From positions 124,001 through 188,000 of the forward strand of contig JAOALB010000001.1 of NCBI GenBank assembly GCA_025331125.1: 64,000 nucleotides of DNA, written 5' to 3'. The stretch comes from Mycogone perniciosa. Taxonomy: Eukaryota > Ascomycota > Sordariomycetes > Hypocreales > Hypocreaceae. Of this stretch, positions 52,101 to 63,700 are shown one piece after another (the first letter of the stretch is position 1; every line of letters starts with the position of its first letter). A program made the translations under genes and the position numbers. The notes beneath the pieces were generated by a model. That model worked only from the letters and a program-made list of their open reading frames with translations. It searched no databases and had not been told where the DNA came from.

Positions 52101-52828
52101 GGTGAGACGTTACGAGAGAACTTGCGCTGTTGCTGAAAGTGCTGTCTTAGGTTGCCGGAAGAGGAGGCGTCCGGCAAAGGGACCAACCGTGGCGGAGTTA
52201 CACGGGATGGTCGTCGAGCTGCCAGGCGCCGAGATTCGCTAAGATTGAGTGCCATGTTCACAATCTGCGTAGAGTCCAGGTCGGGCAGGGGGGGCGCTTG
52301 TTGAGAGGCGTGATGGGAATCCGAAAACCTCCTCATCTCATACGTAGAGGCATCCATAGACCCATTCGGTGGCTCACCTATGGACCGTCGTATGGGCATT
52401 GAACTTTGTCGCCAGCCCCGGTCGGAGCTGGAGCTGGTCAAGAACCCAGTATCACGGCTACCGGTAGAGTGAGACTGGCTCAGAGTCTGAGGCGTTGCTC
52501 TCTGGCGACGATGGCCCAAGTTCCGTCCTGCCGCGACGGCATCCTGCAACAAGAAGGCACCGCTGGCTCGGTTCCTATGCTTCCTCTGTGTTCGCTCCTC
52601 CTGGTAGACGTGTCCATCGTCCAGGTGCAGGGGGTCGTCATCGGGAAACTCGAGCGTTTGATCGTGAATCAGCGTCGTATCTCGCGGGCCGCGCATATTG
52701 CTCGACTCGCCCGTGTCGTAGCTACTACCTCGCAGGTCCTCTGGCGTTGCCAGGCCATCCCTTCGTCCGTCTCGATATCCCGCTGGGTATCCTACTGGCC
52801 GTGGGGCAAGCGTATGGTGGTCTGCCAT
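49163..52828 (-). CDS. Large conserved fungal protein with hydrophobic C-terminal segment
   Basis: Function not recognised. Intronless; from the first in-frame ATG (MADHHTLAPRPVG) it is 1221 aa. The N-terminal 280 residues are low-complexity, Ser/Arg/Pro-rich. A conserved-looking block at about 280-500 (ASTLARVHKAKEHMELLAQYRRLLE, VKLGRYYNPLQYIRNRKVRA, WFMEPCDMIADAYWLEQDG) looks folded, followed by a phosphosite-rich disordered middle. A C-terminal block near 1000-1160 (DRDVHDRTMLSKREIARMRAL) precedes a basic RRRRKGFRWLRRG and about 40 hydrophobic, Trp-rich residues. The last part could be a membrane hairpin or tail anchor. A peripheral or ER/plasma-membrane signalling role is only a guess. 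Confidence 0.85.
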   Translation of the reverse strand: MADHHTLAPRPVGYPAGYRDGRRDGLATPEDLRGSSYDTGESSNMRGPRDTTLIHDQTLEFPDDDPLHLDDGHVYQEERTQRKHRNRASGAFLLQDAVAAGRNLGHRRQRATPQTLSQSHSTGSRDTGFLTSSSSDRGWRQSSMPIRRSIGEPPNGSMDASTYEMRRFSDSHHASQQAPPLPDLDSTQIVNMALNLSESRRLAARRPSRVTPPRLVPLPDASSSGNLRQHFQQQRKFSRNVSPKPFQESTPRIPSGTRISSPFQPSFDASHDAQYRWQFSASTLARVHKAKEHMELLAQYRRLLEVLPPLKPGLHQPSSSNQPGSPVMNPKSANFGGQVITVKLGRYYNPLQYIRNRKVRARERKIIDGERQGFGDVECVRSWVDTVCDQMSLVGTSLVQDQAPIPPFPGAEELDNQASPEPAAKTAPRSRRPRVDWFMEPCDMIADAYWLEQDGHKQLIEDRQWRKIFPSIVLDLHRPLSREVDDPSTKASPFPLKANEPTENITDTKDAGLIKVRTDLSHSSAKERAKQRLHNIKGFHHRHGSSVHGHHDFLRLKKDSASEFSDSDNDATNKPKKQTRPNRKGTISSNTNDLLQKQMLEMIAKDAQERELEAAVVHTDSADDPGVKTPERRLSSKPPSRFQSRRGSMADASDSDRKAALERARLVSPVRHSLDINYSMGSLGNYSSIPNSPELQARNGNIEAIASAELSPPWSRSASPSRNPLTKIKQIIRDKSGDSGDSHHEDAEDDGDRRLSKQFPVLVPSESTSALSRRQSSPAGKPTPESYKHHRSTGSIRLRSDDAVGLRGMFKGPRIDTVIRGGVSKLGDIIWKKDGPGESPELETTDESDSDRIRGRQRTTPLSLSRRTSNRTQDGHQPKSFLDSMPQFHPIHDNAADGIQKSVDGSTNHIRQSSQFDFLKPPHIDVRSASPSLSPPVVHKTRLGDSDASESESFPGSNVPEGVRDADRRLNSAIALVKFDQNGRPVGRHWSITDRDVHDRTMLSKREIARMRALILSSGIKAMEIRRRACEQHKPFNKQSLANDASFQKDLAGLPWADILKLGPEQPDLRDRQVVFHELYPLAAQTLGIAIQAWGRRWQSSADHFSNRTSHDLRRRVWDVRTRLADDLSEITRKAADEADETSRDLALGQPLKIKHVVDTMENMLRRRRKGFRWLRRGLWLMVEWLLVGFMWYVWFVVMILRIFLGIGKGLWSGVKWLFWL

Positions 52829-53640
52829 CGCTTCGGCGTTCGGCGCATGCTGCTCGGCCACCCGTCCAGTCGATCAGATTAGACTGAGTGGACGGTCGTG
52901 CATCGTTGTTGTTGGGGCGACAAGAAATAGGAGGCTGTGTAGGAGGGGCATGCATACAGTTCCACTCTGGATGAAGAAAACAAAGAAGCAATGGCCTTGA
53001 TGATGTGTGCTCCGTATGTACTCGTACGTGTTCTGTAGGTGGATGCGAAACAGCCACAAGCCCCCAGGAACTGGCTTATGAAGTTATGACATGTGCCAGC
53101 TAAGTTTGCTGGCGGCGGCACAAGTCCTCTGATTGACTGCCGAGTGTGGTCACGTCGAGGCGACCCTGCAGAGAGCGATGCAGTGCGATAGCGACTTGTT
53201 GGATACAGAGGTCTAAAGCCTCCCTTGTGGCTTGACGCGGTTGAAGCTCGGATGCGACAGCACTACGAGATCCGTGGATATGATATGCTGAGCGACACAT
53301 GCATGTGCAAATCGCCAATTGGAAACCTGCGCTTGTCATGCACGATGATATTGCACATACAGTAGTCTATGTACACCAGTGGATCATTCATAGATTGTAT
53401 GTACTACTACGAAGTACTAGATGCAAGTTGCCATTTATGTCGCCCTGCCTGTAACTTGATTTGGCCTTATTCAGGGCAACATGCTGGATGCAGGGCGGTG
53501 GCATCGCGTATTGTAGCTATTGGGTCATACTACTTCGTATACAATCGGGTATCGTATGCCCAGAGGCTGATAGATCGGCCACGGAATATCCGCTCTACAT
53601 CAACACCAACATCAAACGTCATATGGGCGCGCCGCCCACA
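52829..53640. other. Intergenic: promoter of the large unknown gene and mito-IleRS 3' flank
   Basis: No gene is seen. A partial motif, CTCCGTA, occurs near 53011. Confidence 0.55.
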
Positions 53641-56597
53641 TCACGATGGCGCAGACAATACAACCTCCTCACATCTTCCGCATAACCTGTCGTCTTCTTC
53701 CGCGACATATCGCCAGCACCGCGAGCATTTGCTCTGTGTAGGGGGCAGAATATGCACTGTCCCTTGCACGCCTTCCACCGTAAACTCCTTTGTGTAACAC
53801 CAGCTGGGCTCCTCTGGCAACGGCTTGTTCAAGTCCACAGTGGACACCACAAACATGGCATCCAACTCATCAAGATACTGCTCCAGGACGGTCGCAACGG
53901 AACCACCCTCGACGGATATTATCACAGAGCATTGGAGCGAACTGCCAAGAGCCTTCGATTCTCTAGCTTGCTCCAAGCTGGCCTTGACTGCAGCATGCAC
54001 GGTCGATAAAATAGGAAGGCCTTGTCGCAGTTTGGCCTGGTCCAGTGTTAATCGGCTAGAATCGATCACTGGTGACTTGTATAGTTGCCGAGCTGGACTT
54101 TCCAGTGAACTATTGAACTTTGTTAAATCACAACAAAAACAAAAATCATAACCAACAAACTCACCTATCCTCTGCCATCCATGATGGCCGATGTGACCAG
54201 GCTTCTTCCACCAGCATTGGAGTAATCGGCGCCAACATTCGCAAGAATCCGATGAAGATAGGCACCAAAACGCCGCCACCATCGCCACAGTATAAGCGAT
54301 CCTTCAAACCTTCCAGGTAGAAAGCTGAAAGATCAGTCGCAACCCACCGATTAATCAGTCCGGTAGCTTTGTGAAACTCATAGTTGGCATAGGCCTCCCA
54401 GACCTGACTCATGACATCCTGCAACTGCAAGATGGCTATTTGATCCAGTTTCGTCAACGGGGCCTGGCTTCCAGACTGGTGAAGCGAGCCCAGCAGCATC
54501 TTCAGGATCGTACGGTATTTGATCAAGGCGCTGTGGATTGGTTGAAGAATGGACGCCCCGACGAGAATATCAGATGTGAAGTCGCTACTTGCTGCCCATA
54601 GCCGTAGGGCATCAGGTCCAAGAGCATCGAACTGTGAAGAGCCATTGTTGCCCTTCCCCTTCAAGGGGGGGAGAAGCCTGCCATCCATAACTTCGTCGGG
54701 GAGGATCGTGTTGCCCAATGACTTTGACATTTTCTTGCCTTGCGCATCAAGAGTGAAACCGTGCGTAATGAGAGTCTTGAAAGGAGCAGTGATATCCCCA
54801 CCAGCCTTATCATCCGCCTTTTGAGCCGCCACAAAGGTCAACAGACTCGATTGGAACCAACCTCGATGCTGGTCCGAGCCTTCTAGATACACATCTACCT
54901 GGCGTCCGATCTCTGTCCAGCTGCTGCCGCTGTCGAACCAGACATCCATCGTATCCGTTCCACGACGATATTTTCCCGTTAGTGATGGCGCTACCCATGC
55001 ACGATCATCAGGGCTGTCAGAAAACCAGGCGTCTAAAGTACGCTGCTCCATGACTGATATTATGTGCTCAATGGTTTCATCAGTCATGACAGCATTCCCA
55101 TTTTCATCATAAAGTGCCGGGATTGGAACCCCCCACGATCGCTGCCTAGAGATGCACCATTCACTCCGTCCCTTGACGAAGCTTTCCAAGCGAACCCTAC
55201 TAGACTCGGGAACAAAGCGCACATGGCTCAATGCCTGGAGAGCGTCTTGCTTAATGCTTTCAACATCAGCAAACCATTGCGCTGTAGCCCTCACAACCAC
55301 CGGTTTCTTCGTTCGCCAGTCGTATGGATACTTGTGCTTTAGCTTGTGAGTCCACAGCACATCTTCCCCAACCAAGTCCAGGACCGTTTGACTTCCACCA
55401 TCCAGGATGGAGGGGGCGGATGTGAGCTTTTCGGGGTCGTCGGGGAAGGCCTCTTTCGTGAAGTAACCCTCGTCATTGATAGGGGCAAAGGCCTCAATAC
55501 CCAGTGCAGAACAAACTTGGTAATCATCTTGTCCATGGCCAGGAGCCATGTGAACCAGACCAGTTCCCGAATCGGCAGATACAAAGTTGGCATGAACAAT
55601 GGGCTGTACTGGAGCAGATTTCCCTCGCAGCTTATTCCGATACTGGAGACCTTTTAGCTGAGCGCCTGGGATGGACTGTAAAACAACTTCAGAGGAGGGT
55701 AGGTGGTTTTTTAATTCCTCAACCCGGCTTTCCGCTACAAGCAAGTTGTAATCTTCAACGCGTAGAACTGAGTAGTGAAGGTCGTCATGTACAGCAATTG
55801 CCTTGTTCGCAGGAAGCGTCCATGGGGTGGTTGTCCAAATAGCAGCATAGAGTGGCCCCTCAACGTCACGTAGCCCAGGCAATGAGCGCCAGTCCGAAAC
55901 GATGGGGAATTTTACGTATGCAGCGGTCGATATATGGTCGTCCCGGTACTCCAACTCGGCCTCGGCCAACGCTGTCCGGGATGATATTGACCAGTAAACC
56001 GGCTTGTGCTTGCGATAGATGAGGCCGTTGCGAACCATCTTTTGAAAGACACGAAGTTGTCTAATCTCAAATGCACGATCCATTGTTGTCCAGCGGTTAT
56101 CCCAATCTGCCATGATTGCAAATGATTGAAATCCCTTCATCTGGTCTAGTATCGTCTTGCTTGCCAATCGTCTCGCAGATTCACGAATCTTGACTGGACT
56201 TAATCCTTTAGTGGCGCTACTCCCGAGAGCCTTCATCTCGATCGGAAGGCCATGACAGTCCCAACTGGGTCTATAAACCACCCGCCTGCCATTCTGCACC
56301 TGGGTTCTCACAATCATGTCCTTGAGGATCTTGTTGATCGAATGGCCAATGTGAAGCGGCCCATTGGCGTACGGCGGGCCATCGTGAAGAACGAAGGGGT
56401 CCTCTTTGGGTCGACTATTCGTCTGCCATTGGTAAAAATTGTCGGAGCATTCACGCAGGTGTTGCCGGTGTAGCTTCGGGTTCGGACGAGCTCTATTCTG
56501 TGGTTAACTCTGATGTCTGTCCTTGACTGCATTGCAACACAACCCACGGGAAGCTTGAGCGAGGCAGCTTCAGCGTCGATTTCCATGACTTGGACAT
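53641..56597 (-). CDS. ISM1: Mitochondrial isoleucyl-tRNA synthetase
   Basis: Class I synthetase charging mitochondrial tRNA-Ile. Exons 56597-56548, 56492-54165 and 54109-53641 (two 55-nt introns) give 948 aa. Exon 1 encodes MSKSWKSTLKLPRSSFP, a short basic matrix signal that runs directly into the conserved DPFVLHDGPPYANGPLHIGH. HIGH lies at 64-67, YRPSWDCHGLPIE at about 95-107, the editing domain at about 220-420 and KMSKS at about 604-608. A C-terminal Cys4 zinc site (CSRC...CGRC) closes the protein, as in bacterial/mitochondrial IleRS. An upstream ATG in another frame opens a longer but unrelated frame across intron 1 and should not be used as the start. Confidence 0.96.
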
Positions 56598-56894
56598 TTT
56601 TGTACCGGAACCATGCCGGATAGCTGGCGCGCTGTGCTCGAGCCTCACTGGGCAGGTTGTGGTGCAATTGGCGCCTCGTGAAGAGAGGGTTGAATTGATG
56701 GGATTGAAGTTTTTTGTGTCTCATCCCAAAGCTCTCACGGCGATTGGCTATCGATAGGTCCCTGAAGCTGCAGCTACAGCGGCCCGGATGTTCGTTTAGT
56801 GGTTGGCGCAGGGCACATCCTGCCTATCCCTATTACATCACTGCTTGAGTAGCTGCATCCTTTCAACTTCACAGTCCACTTACAAAGCTACGAG
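56598..56894. promoter_or_regulatory. Short divergent promoter between mito-IleRS and the downstream gene
   Basis: 297 bp separate the two start codons, so the regulatory region is presumably shared. No specific factor site recognised. Confidence 0.6.
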
Positions 56895-57792
56895 ATGGCG
56901 CCGGTACGACGATATCTACGAATCACCAAATACTCTGTTCTTGAATGCAGGATCTACCTTGATAACCCATCACTGGCACACTCATGGCTGCTCAACCCTC
57001 GGAATCCAATCCTGCCACGGGTCATCGAAGCCATCCGCCCACTCGTGATTCCAAAGCTGCGTGAAGAGAAGGAAAGGAGCAAGAAGAAAAGCTCCAAGAA
57101 AAAGGCACTCAAAGATGTCATCGTAAAGGGTATTTATCTATTGATTTTGAAATTAGTATGGGGGTTCTGACTTTGGGACAGATGACTTTGAAGTTTCCGT
57201 GTTCTTGACGGAGACGAGCACGCGTCATTCACTTCTCACGAAGCACAAGCATTTTCATGAAAAGGGGCCAACCATGATGCAATCCAATTCATCAAGACTG
57301 ATTGCGGAAACAAACGCAAATCCAGTCGATGTTGACGCTAATGATATTATGCCAATACGCCTTGAAGAAGACAGTGATGAGGAAGGCATCCGACTCGGGG
57401 ATATTCCACTAGCCAGCTCGCATCAGCCCACAAAACGTCCAAGGAGCAACGTCAATGCGGACGACGATTCCGAGGGGCTGGATGGTGACGACGGCCCTGG
57501 TTCCGCAATTGAGATCGATTCTGATACGGAACATCCCCCATCAAAGCGTCTCAGAAGACCTCGTGGGTCGGCTTCGGATTCTGATGACAAGAAAAAGCTA
57601 GCTATGGATGTATCATATGAAGGATTCTCCATTTATGGCCGGGTTTTGTGCTTGGTGGTTAAGAGGAGAGAGGCCAGCGCAGCACAACAAGCGATTCAAG
57701 GTGGCAAAGGGACCAACAAGCTTGAAGGTCAAGCAAGAATGGAGAACTGGATCACATCAACGCAGATACCTGTGGGCGAAGACATCGCTTGA
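56895..57792 (+). CDS. Conserved fungal protein with basic and acidic low-complexity parts, function unknown
   Basis: Exons 56895-57129 and 57182-57792 (52-nt intron, GTATTT...GGACAG) give 281 aa. The ordered N-terminus MAPVRRYLRITKYSVLECRIYL and the block FEVSVFLTETSTRHSLLTKHK after the Lys-rich KSSKKKALKD stretch look conserved. The middle (about 110-200) is Asp/Ser/Glu-rich, with a bipartite basic signal near KRLRRPR, so a nuclear location is likely. The C-terminus (SYEGFSIYGRVLCLVVKRRE) returns to ordered sequence. I do not recognise the family. It shares a 297-bp promoter with mitochondrial IleRS. Confidence 0.8.
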
Positions 57793-60700
57793 GGTAGTAG
57801 TAATTGGACCGCGATAGCTGCATAATGGAGATCGAGAAATTGTATGGTCAGTCGGTCGTCTCGCACAGGTGTCCCTATTGGGTTTCGCATTCAGCAGCCA
57901 AGACACTGTCCGGGGAGGCTGAACAGTGAACAATTTGTCACTAGTAGTAGTAGTACTCCGTAGTATTATTATCGATAGGATTTTGGTAGGAGTGCTAGTG
58001 CTAATGTTGGTCCGTTAGGCTAAACGGCTCCCGTCGTGCCGAGAGGGTTTCCCGTGCCTAATGACGCAAGGATTCCGAAGAATCATCAGGTTGATCAGAT
58101 CATTGACGGTCTCTCACCCCGGACAGTCGCAATGCGGGTTGATGGCCCAGAGTCGTGTCTGATTGGCCTCATACTCAGCCGAGCAGGTGAGAGTCATTAA
58201 GTGCCTCGTTTCGATGTCCCACGTGAGCGGCCCTGGACAAGGCTATGCGACGCCTGATTGGTACAACGCCAGCAGAGAACGCCTTGGGTGGTTGTGCCTG
58301 AAACCCATTCATCATCACAGTCACACACCCCCCAAGCAATTTGTAAACTGGCAAGGGTACTCGTACAGGTTGACAGGCCAGAACTCGGGGCAATGCGATC
58401 ATGTGCGCGTTTTGCAAAGTGGGATCCCTGGATGTTGTTTCCGTGGAACACGACAAGTCATGCGCATGTCACCGCAAAGTCGGTTGAGCCGGAATTTATT
58501 GCCCAAGTACGGAGTAATATGGGATGTATCATGACTGAGAAAATCGAGTGCTGCCCCCACCCGTTCCGCTGCTCCCGATCATGTGCATCGGAGAGCTGCA
58601 GTCAACGGCGATGCCCAGATCTCGCCGAGAGGTTAATATCGGGTTGGCACGTATCGAAGGACATCATGTCGACTTCATTGGATACCAGTGGAAGCGCCTT
58701 GCAGCAGCAGCAGTCAGTGAGTGCATCACGGCGTTAGTAGGATGAATGGTGGGAACAGACAGCTCGCGAATTACATACATACATATTCATGCATACGAAG
58801 CACATACCACATACCTAGACGGTCCAACCTGCATAGCCCCCGCAGCAAAAAGCGACCAGGTCAGTTTGGTTGCCGAGAGTACCGCGACTGATCTGCGCTC
58901 TATGGTGGTGTTTTGAGCCTTGACCCGAGGTACTTTGGGCAGAAGTATCCTCTTGGCCCGACACATTATGCCGTGGGTATCTCGAGGCTGATATCATAAC
59001 TCACTCATCCTGCAGCTCGCGCCTTCGCTCGACATGCGAGATTTAGGGCGACCCAGTCAAGTGATTCCAGGCATTCCTAGCTATTCCGGGCAGCTGATTA
59101 GCCGGAGTATGATCAGGTTGGAATGCCAAGGCCCGTACTCCATTCATGTTGATTGACAACGTTTATGAAGTCGGACGATATGCATTGTTCGTACGATAAT
59201 GATGGTGAGTCTTTGAACAAGGACGGTATGGAGCGCATCTTCTGCCCGCTAACACAATACCACCGCTCAGTCCTGAATAAACGCCCTTTAATCATTGGAT
59301 TATCATTTATCAACTGTGGCTGTGGCTCAAATGGGGATCCTCACTGCCCGAGATGATCAGCGGCCCAGTGGCTGCTGTCGCACGAGTTGAACGAGTTGAA
59401 CGTTAATATTGTTAGTCAATGTGAAACTGGAGCGCCCGCCGTGTGCTCGTAGGTGGATTTCTCCGCAATTTGCCAGATACTTGCTTCATCGATCCCTCTC
59501 TCCGCTTACCCTATACATACATAATCGTGCTTCGTGATGCAATCAATGAAACAAGCCACAGCCTTCTCGACGATCTTTTCGGAGCATGCGATAATCTGTT
59601 GGATGATCTGTATTTGCTGTCTTCCAATTGCAGACGCCAGATGGCTGTCGGGCTAGTAATTGTTGGTGTTGGTGTTGGTGCCAAAATTACGGAGTACTCC
59701 GCTCGCACATCATAAGAACCAGCATCAAAAGAGGGGTTACAATTGAGCAACACTGAGAGTTGGCACATTTCCCCCATCCTCGGCGCCTCTTTCGAACCAA
59801 GTGCATCATCAGTTTCCACCACGGACTAGTCGGTAACCTGGCCCCCAACCTCCTCGAATTGCTCGATCTAGTGTCTATTTGCGATCGCTAGACAGGACCG
59901 TCTCGCTTGAGTGAATTGGCGCCTGTTTCAGGAAAACTCAAAACAAGCGCAAGCCTCTGATCCCCACGAAAAGCGGCAGTAATCGACTTTCCCGCAACCT
60001 CTAAGCCCTTGGAGCCTTGGAGACTACTCCGTACCTACTCCGTACTCGTAGAGAAGACCGCAACTGGTCGGTCTGATTTGTTGGAGTGCGAGGTGTGACA
60101 TCCATTGCGGCGAGCGATCGCCAGGGGTGGGAACTGTAGGAAGCCCCTGTTTCCCACGTGGGATTGCTGTGGCTTAACGGCGAGAGCCTTGTTGGTGGAG
60201 CACAGCCATTTGTGCGAGCCGAGGCTGGCGCCATATCACAACGATTTGGATGGCGGGGTTAAAGTTGGAATGGAGGTCACACTTCTCTTTGTTGGAGAAG
60301 AAACATATTAGCCACTGATGCGGCCAAGCGTTACACAGTATCCCATCGTGATGGCGTAAACTGGTGGATCGTTAGCAGTCCAACCCTCGAAGAAACCTAA
60401 CGAGAAGAGGCTTCATCCTTACCGCCTGCCGTGCTTACTGCTACTCCTACTACGTGCGCTAGCAATAATATCACAGCCTTGTCCAGATACCAAACCGACG
60501 GGCGCACCCTACTGAGGCAGATCTCTTTCTTGCCCACTTATGACCGAAAGAGCCGAAGGAGGGATTACCAAGCGGTGCCCTGTTTATTGTGCCCGGTCAA
60601 TGCGTCAGCATTCTAATAACGCTGATGCCATACACACCACCCCCAACTGACTTTGTTCATGCAGATGATACTCCATACGGAGCACAGCACACCACCTCAC

Positions 60701-63700
60701 ACACTGGAAACAAGACCACGATGAATCCCTGTGGTGGCTTTTCGTGTCTCGATTCCGTCTGTAAATAACTTATTTCCTGACCACACGGCAAGTGGGCGCA
60801 GGAGCAGCGGCCATGCTCGCTGGACTGTGCGGCAGTGCCCGTTGCGGAGTTCAGCTTTCAGCTGAGAGGGCCAGCCCATGTTTATCGCGTCTCCGACGCC
60901 GCACGCTATGTGCGGTGGGAGAGACGAGCGGCCAGATATGGGAGCACCCGCCCGCTGCAGTTGGGGCTGGTGCCGCAGACTACTTCGTACTGCTCTATTA
61001 TTTGCCGCAGCGGGTGACTATCCATCCCCAACAACCAAGGCGGTTTATGCCATATTACCATTGCCAGGTCAATTCGATACGATTGCCATAGGACGAGGGT
61101 GAGTCCCCAAGACTACTCCCCTGGTTCGTCAAGCCAGCGAAATCGCAAAGGGACCAGGGTTCTTTGCGGAATTACCAACGGGACGGTATTCGTGAGTATT
61201 CGGACCACCGTCTGTGTGCTCGTGCGGCCACTCACATCCAGGCAAGCAAACAAGGTACCGGGGTCCCCCCGCAATGCAATGAGGTGATCATCTGACAGAG
61301 AGCGCTCGCTCGCGTTGGACAGGGGGACAGTCGTCACCATGCATTGCAGTGGGCAGGATGCGAGCTGTACCCCACGAGCTGACCTCCAAGATAGGACGAA
61401 TTGCAAGGGGGAACATGAAGTGCTGAGAAACAGTCCATTGACATCCATTGCCAGCCTCTTGATCGTGGCGGCAAGCCTTTGTGGTGGGAGATGCAAGCCT
61501 CAATATGACAGGTTTCAAGGTCAGAAGAGAAAATTTGGGACCCCCGTTTGATAACATAGACTTTAGAAGAAGAAAGCCTTCGAAAGGCACGATTCAAATC
61601 CTAAACGTCAAAAACCGTTTGCCGTTGGAGAACATATGCATTGCAACGCCATAAGATAATGTGGAGAGGAGGCATTGAGCACTGGATTTAGTAGGATAGA
61701 TCTGACGCTAAGACGCGGCCCAACTCGTCGGGACGAACTCGATACCCCTGAAGCCGCGGGGGCCAGGTTCTGGGTCTTATTATTAGTATGTACTACGGAG
61801 TACTACTACTAGTTCTACTACTGCGCCGTACTATTTTTACATTCCTGATGGTTCAACATGGCTAGGAACGATGCGACGGGCGTCCTATTCGTCCATGGCC
61901 GAATGCTGATAAGATGTGTGCAACCGATCGACTTCAGGGGTGTAGGTAACAATCTGGAGCTGGTCGAGCTGCGCACCTGAAGCAGCCAAAAATACAACTA
62001 TGAAGTACTTCGTACTAGGAGTAATATTACTACGAGTACAAAAATATTGAAATGACAATTTGTACCTTGCATAGGGGGAAATATCCACGAAAAGCCACTT
62101 GTCAAATAGTCGCGAATAAACCGCGATAATTAACCATAAGCCACGTGTACTTTGTGCCTTAGCATCCTATAGTACTAATTCAGTAAATTACATTCAAACC
62201 AGCAAATGCCGACGACCTGATTTGAATAGCCGCTGAAATACGGAGCACGGAGTAGCCGTTGATTGATTAGTAGTATTGCTGATCATAGTACTCCGTAATT
62301 TACTCCATAAAATGCACACTATGACTACAAAAGTTAGTGTAAAGGGTTTGTACGTACATACGGAGTACACATGGCATTCGGAAACATGCTAGCCGAAGCA
62401 CAGTGGAACGAGACTGAACTGCAACAACATCACATTCCCTCTCGCGTTTTCGGTAGTTTCTGGAGCTTGATGTGTAATTCTGCCTTTGTTGTTCCGTACA
62501 AACCCTCGTTTACGCCGGATCATCAGAAAGTAAATGGAAAAGGCTGTTAGTAATGCTCAATTTGAAACGGCGGTGTACAAAGAAGCTGAAATTGAGGCAT
62601 TGCCGTTCGGCGAGTCCGTTTTGGGGACACCTGAAGCGCTTGTGGCGCGAAAATAACAGAGGAGATTACATGGAATGTCAAAAATAAAATACAATACAGA
62701 TTAGGTATTGATACGGGAGAGTCGTGCAGGTATTACTCCGTACAGAAGAGGAGGGCATGTCTTTCCTTGTCTGTACGATTACGGAACAGTCCGTACTCAG
62801 GTCAGAGCCCTTCTCTGGCAAACTCAGACATTTCCAGACATGTTGTTTTGGGTTGTTGGCTGCTAGCCTGTGCAAAGGAAGACCTGGCCGCGGAATTACG
62901 GCGAAGCTGCGACTCAACTATCTGTCAAGGTGTGTGAGATGATATGTGAGACTCTGAAGTGCCAACACCCGAACACTTGTCTTTCGGAAGCCTGAGAAAC
63001 CGATGCCTGCCCATCCCGTCAGGCTCAAGGTGTAAGACTAGGGTTTGGGGGCCTGCTTGCCGAGGGCTAGGCCTTCGCTTCTGCTGGAGAGGAGGCTAAT
63101 CGCCGTTGGAGTTTTGGCGACGAGTATGTAGTAAAATACTACTCCATACTTCCTACGGTAGGCATTATTATCGCTCCAGGTACCCGTCACGGGATGGCTC
63201 AGACAACCTGGCGCCTTTTCCGACTTGGCCGATGCCTCGTCTTGGTGATTTGATCTGTACTACGACGGATCTGGAGTGTTTACGCGATTCTTCAGGTTGC
63301 CACGCCGGACATGACCGGAGAGCTGGCGTTTCCTACCCTTGTTTCACTGTTTGTTGTGCGCTGAAAACAAGGGCTTTGCAACTCCATGTAAGTGGGAATT
63401 GCATGGCAATCCACGAAAAGATGAAAAAAAATAAAAAAAAACACCCCGGCCCCCAACGAAAATGGGTTTGGCATATCGTGGTAACGTGGTTGGTGGCCAG
63501 CATTGCAGGATCTACATTTATGGAGCATACCGTGGGCATTCCGCATGTGCTTCCCGTGTGAGAGAGGACCCTTATGATTTCATTAGACCCGCTCTGAATG
63601 ATTCTTAATTTGGGACGTGCGTACGGAGTACATATGTCGTAGATAGGAATACACGTAGTAGTAGTATACTTCATCAAATTACTCCGTACTCTATCAACTA

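Noticed and set aside
58163..58737. Two overlapping plus-strand frames of 123 and 159 codons
   Set aside because: They use different frames of the same DNA, carry no motifs and include a TACGGAGTA copy; no splice sites unite them.
60792..61496. GC-rich frames on both strands (99 and 127 codons)
   Set aside because: Overlapping frames on opposite strands without motifs, typical of chance ORFs in GC-richer DNA.
63106..63561. 151-codon plus-strand frame
   Set aside because: Contains a poly-Lys run from an A-rich repeat and no recognisable domain.
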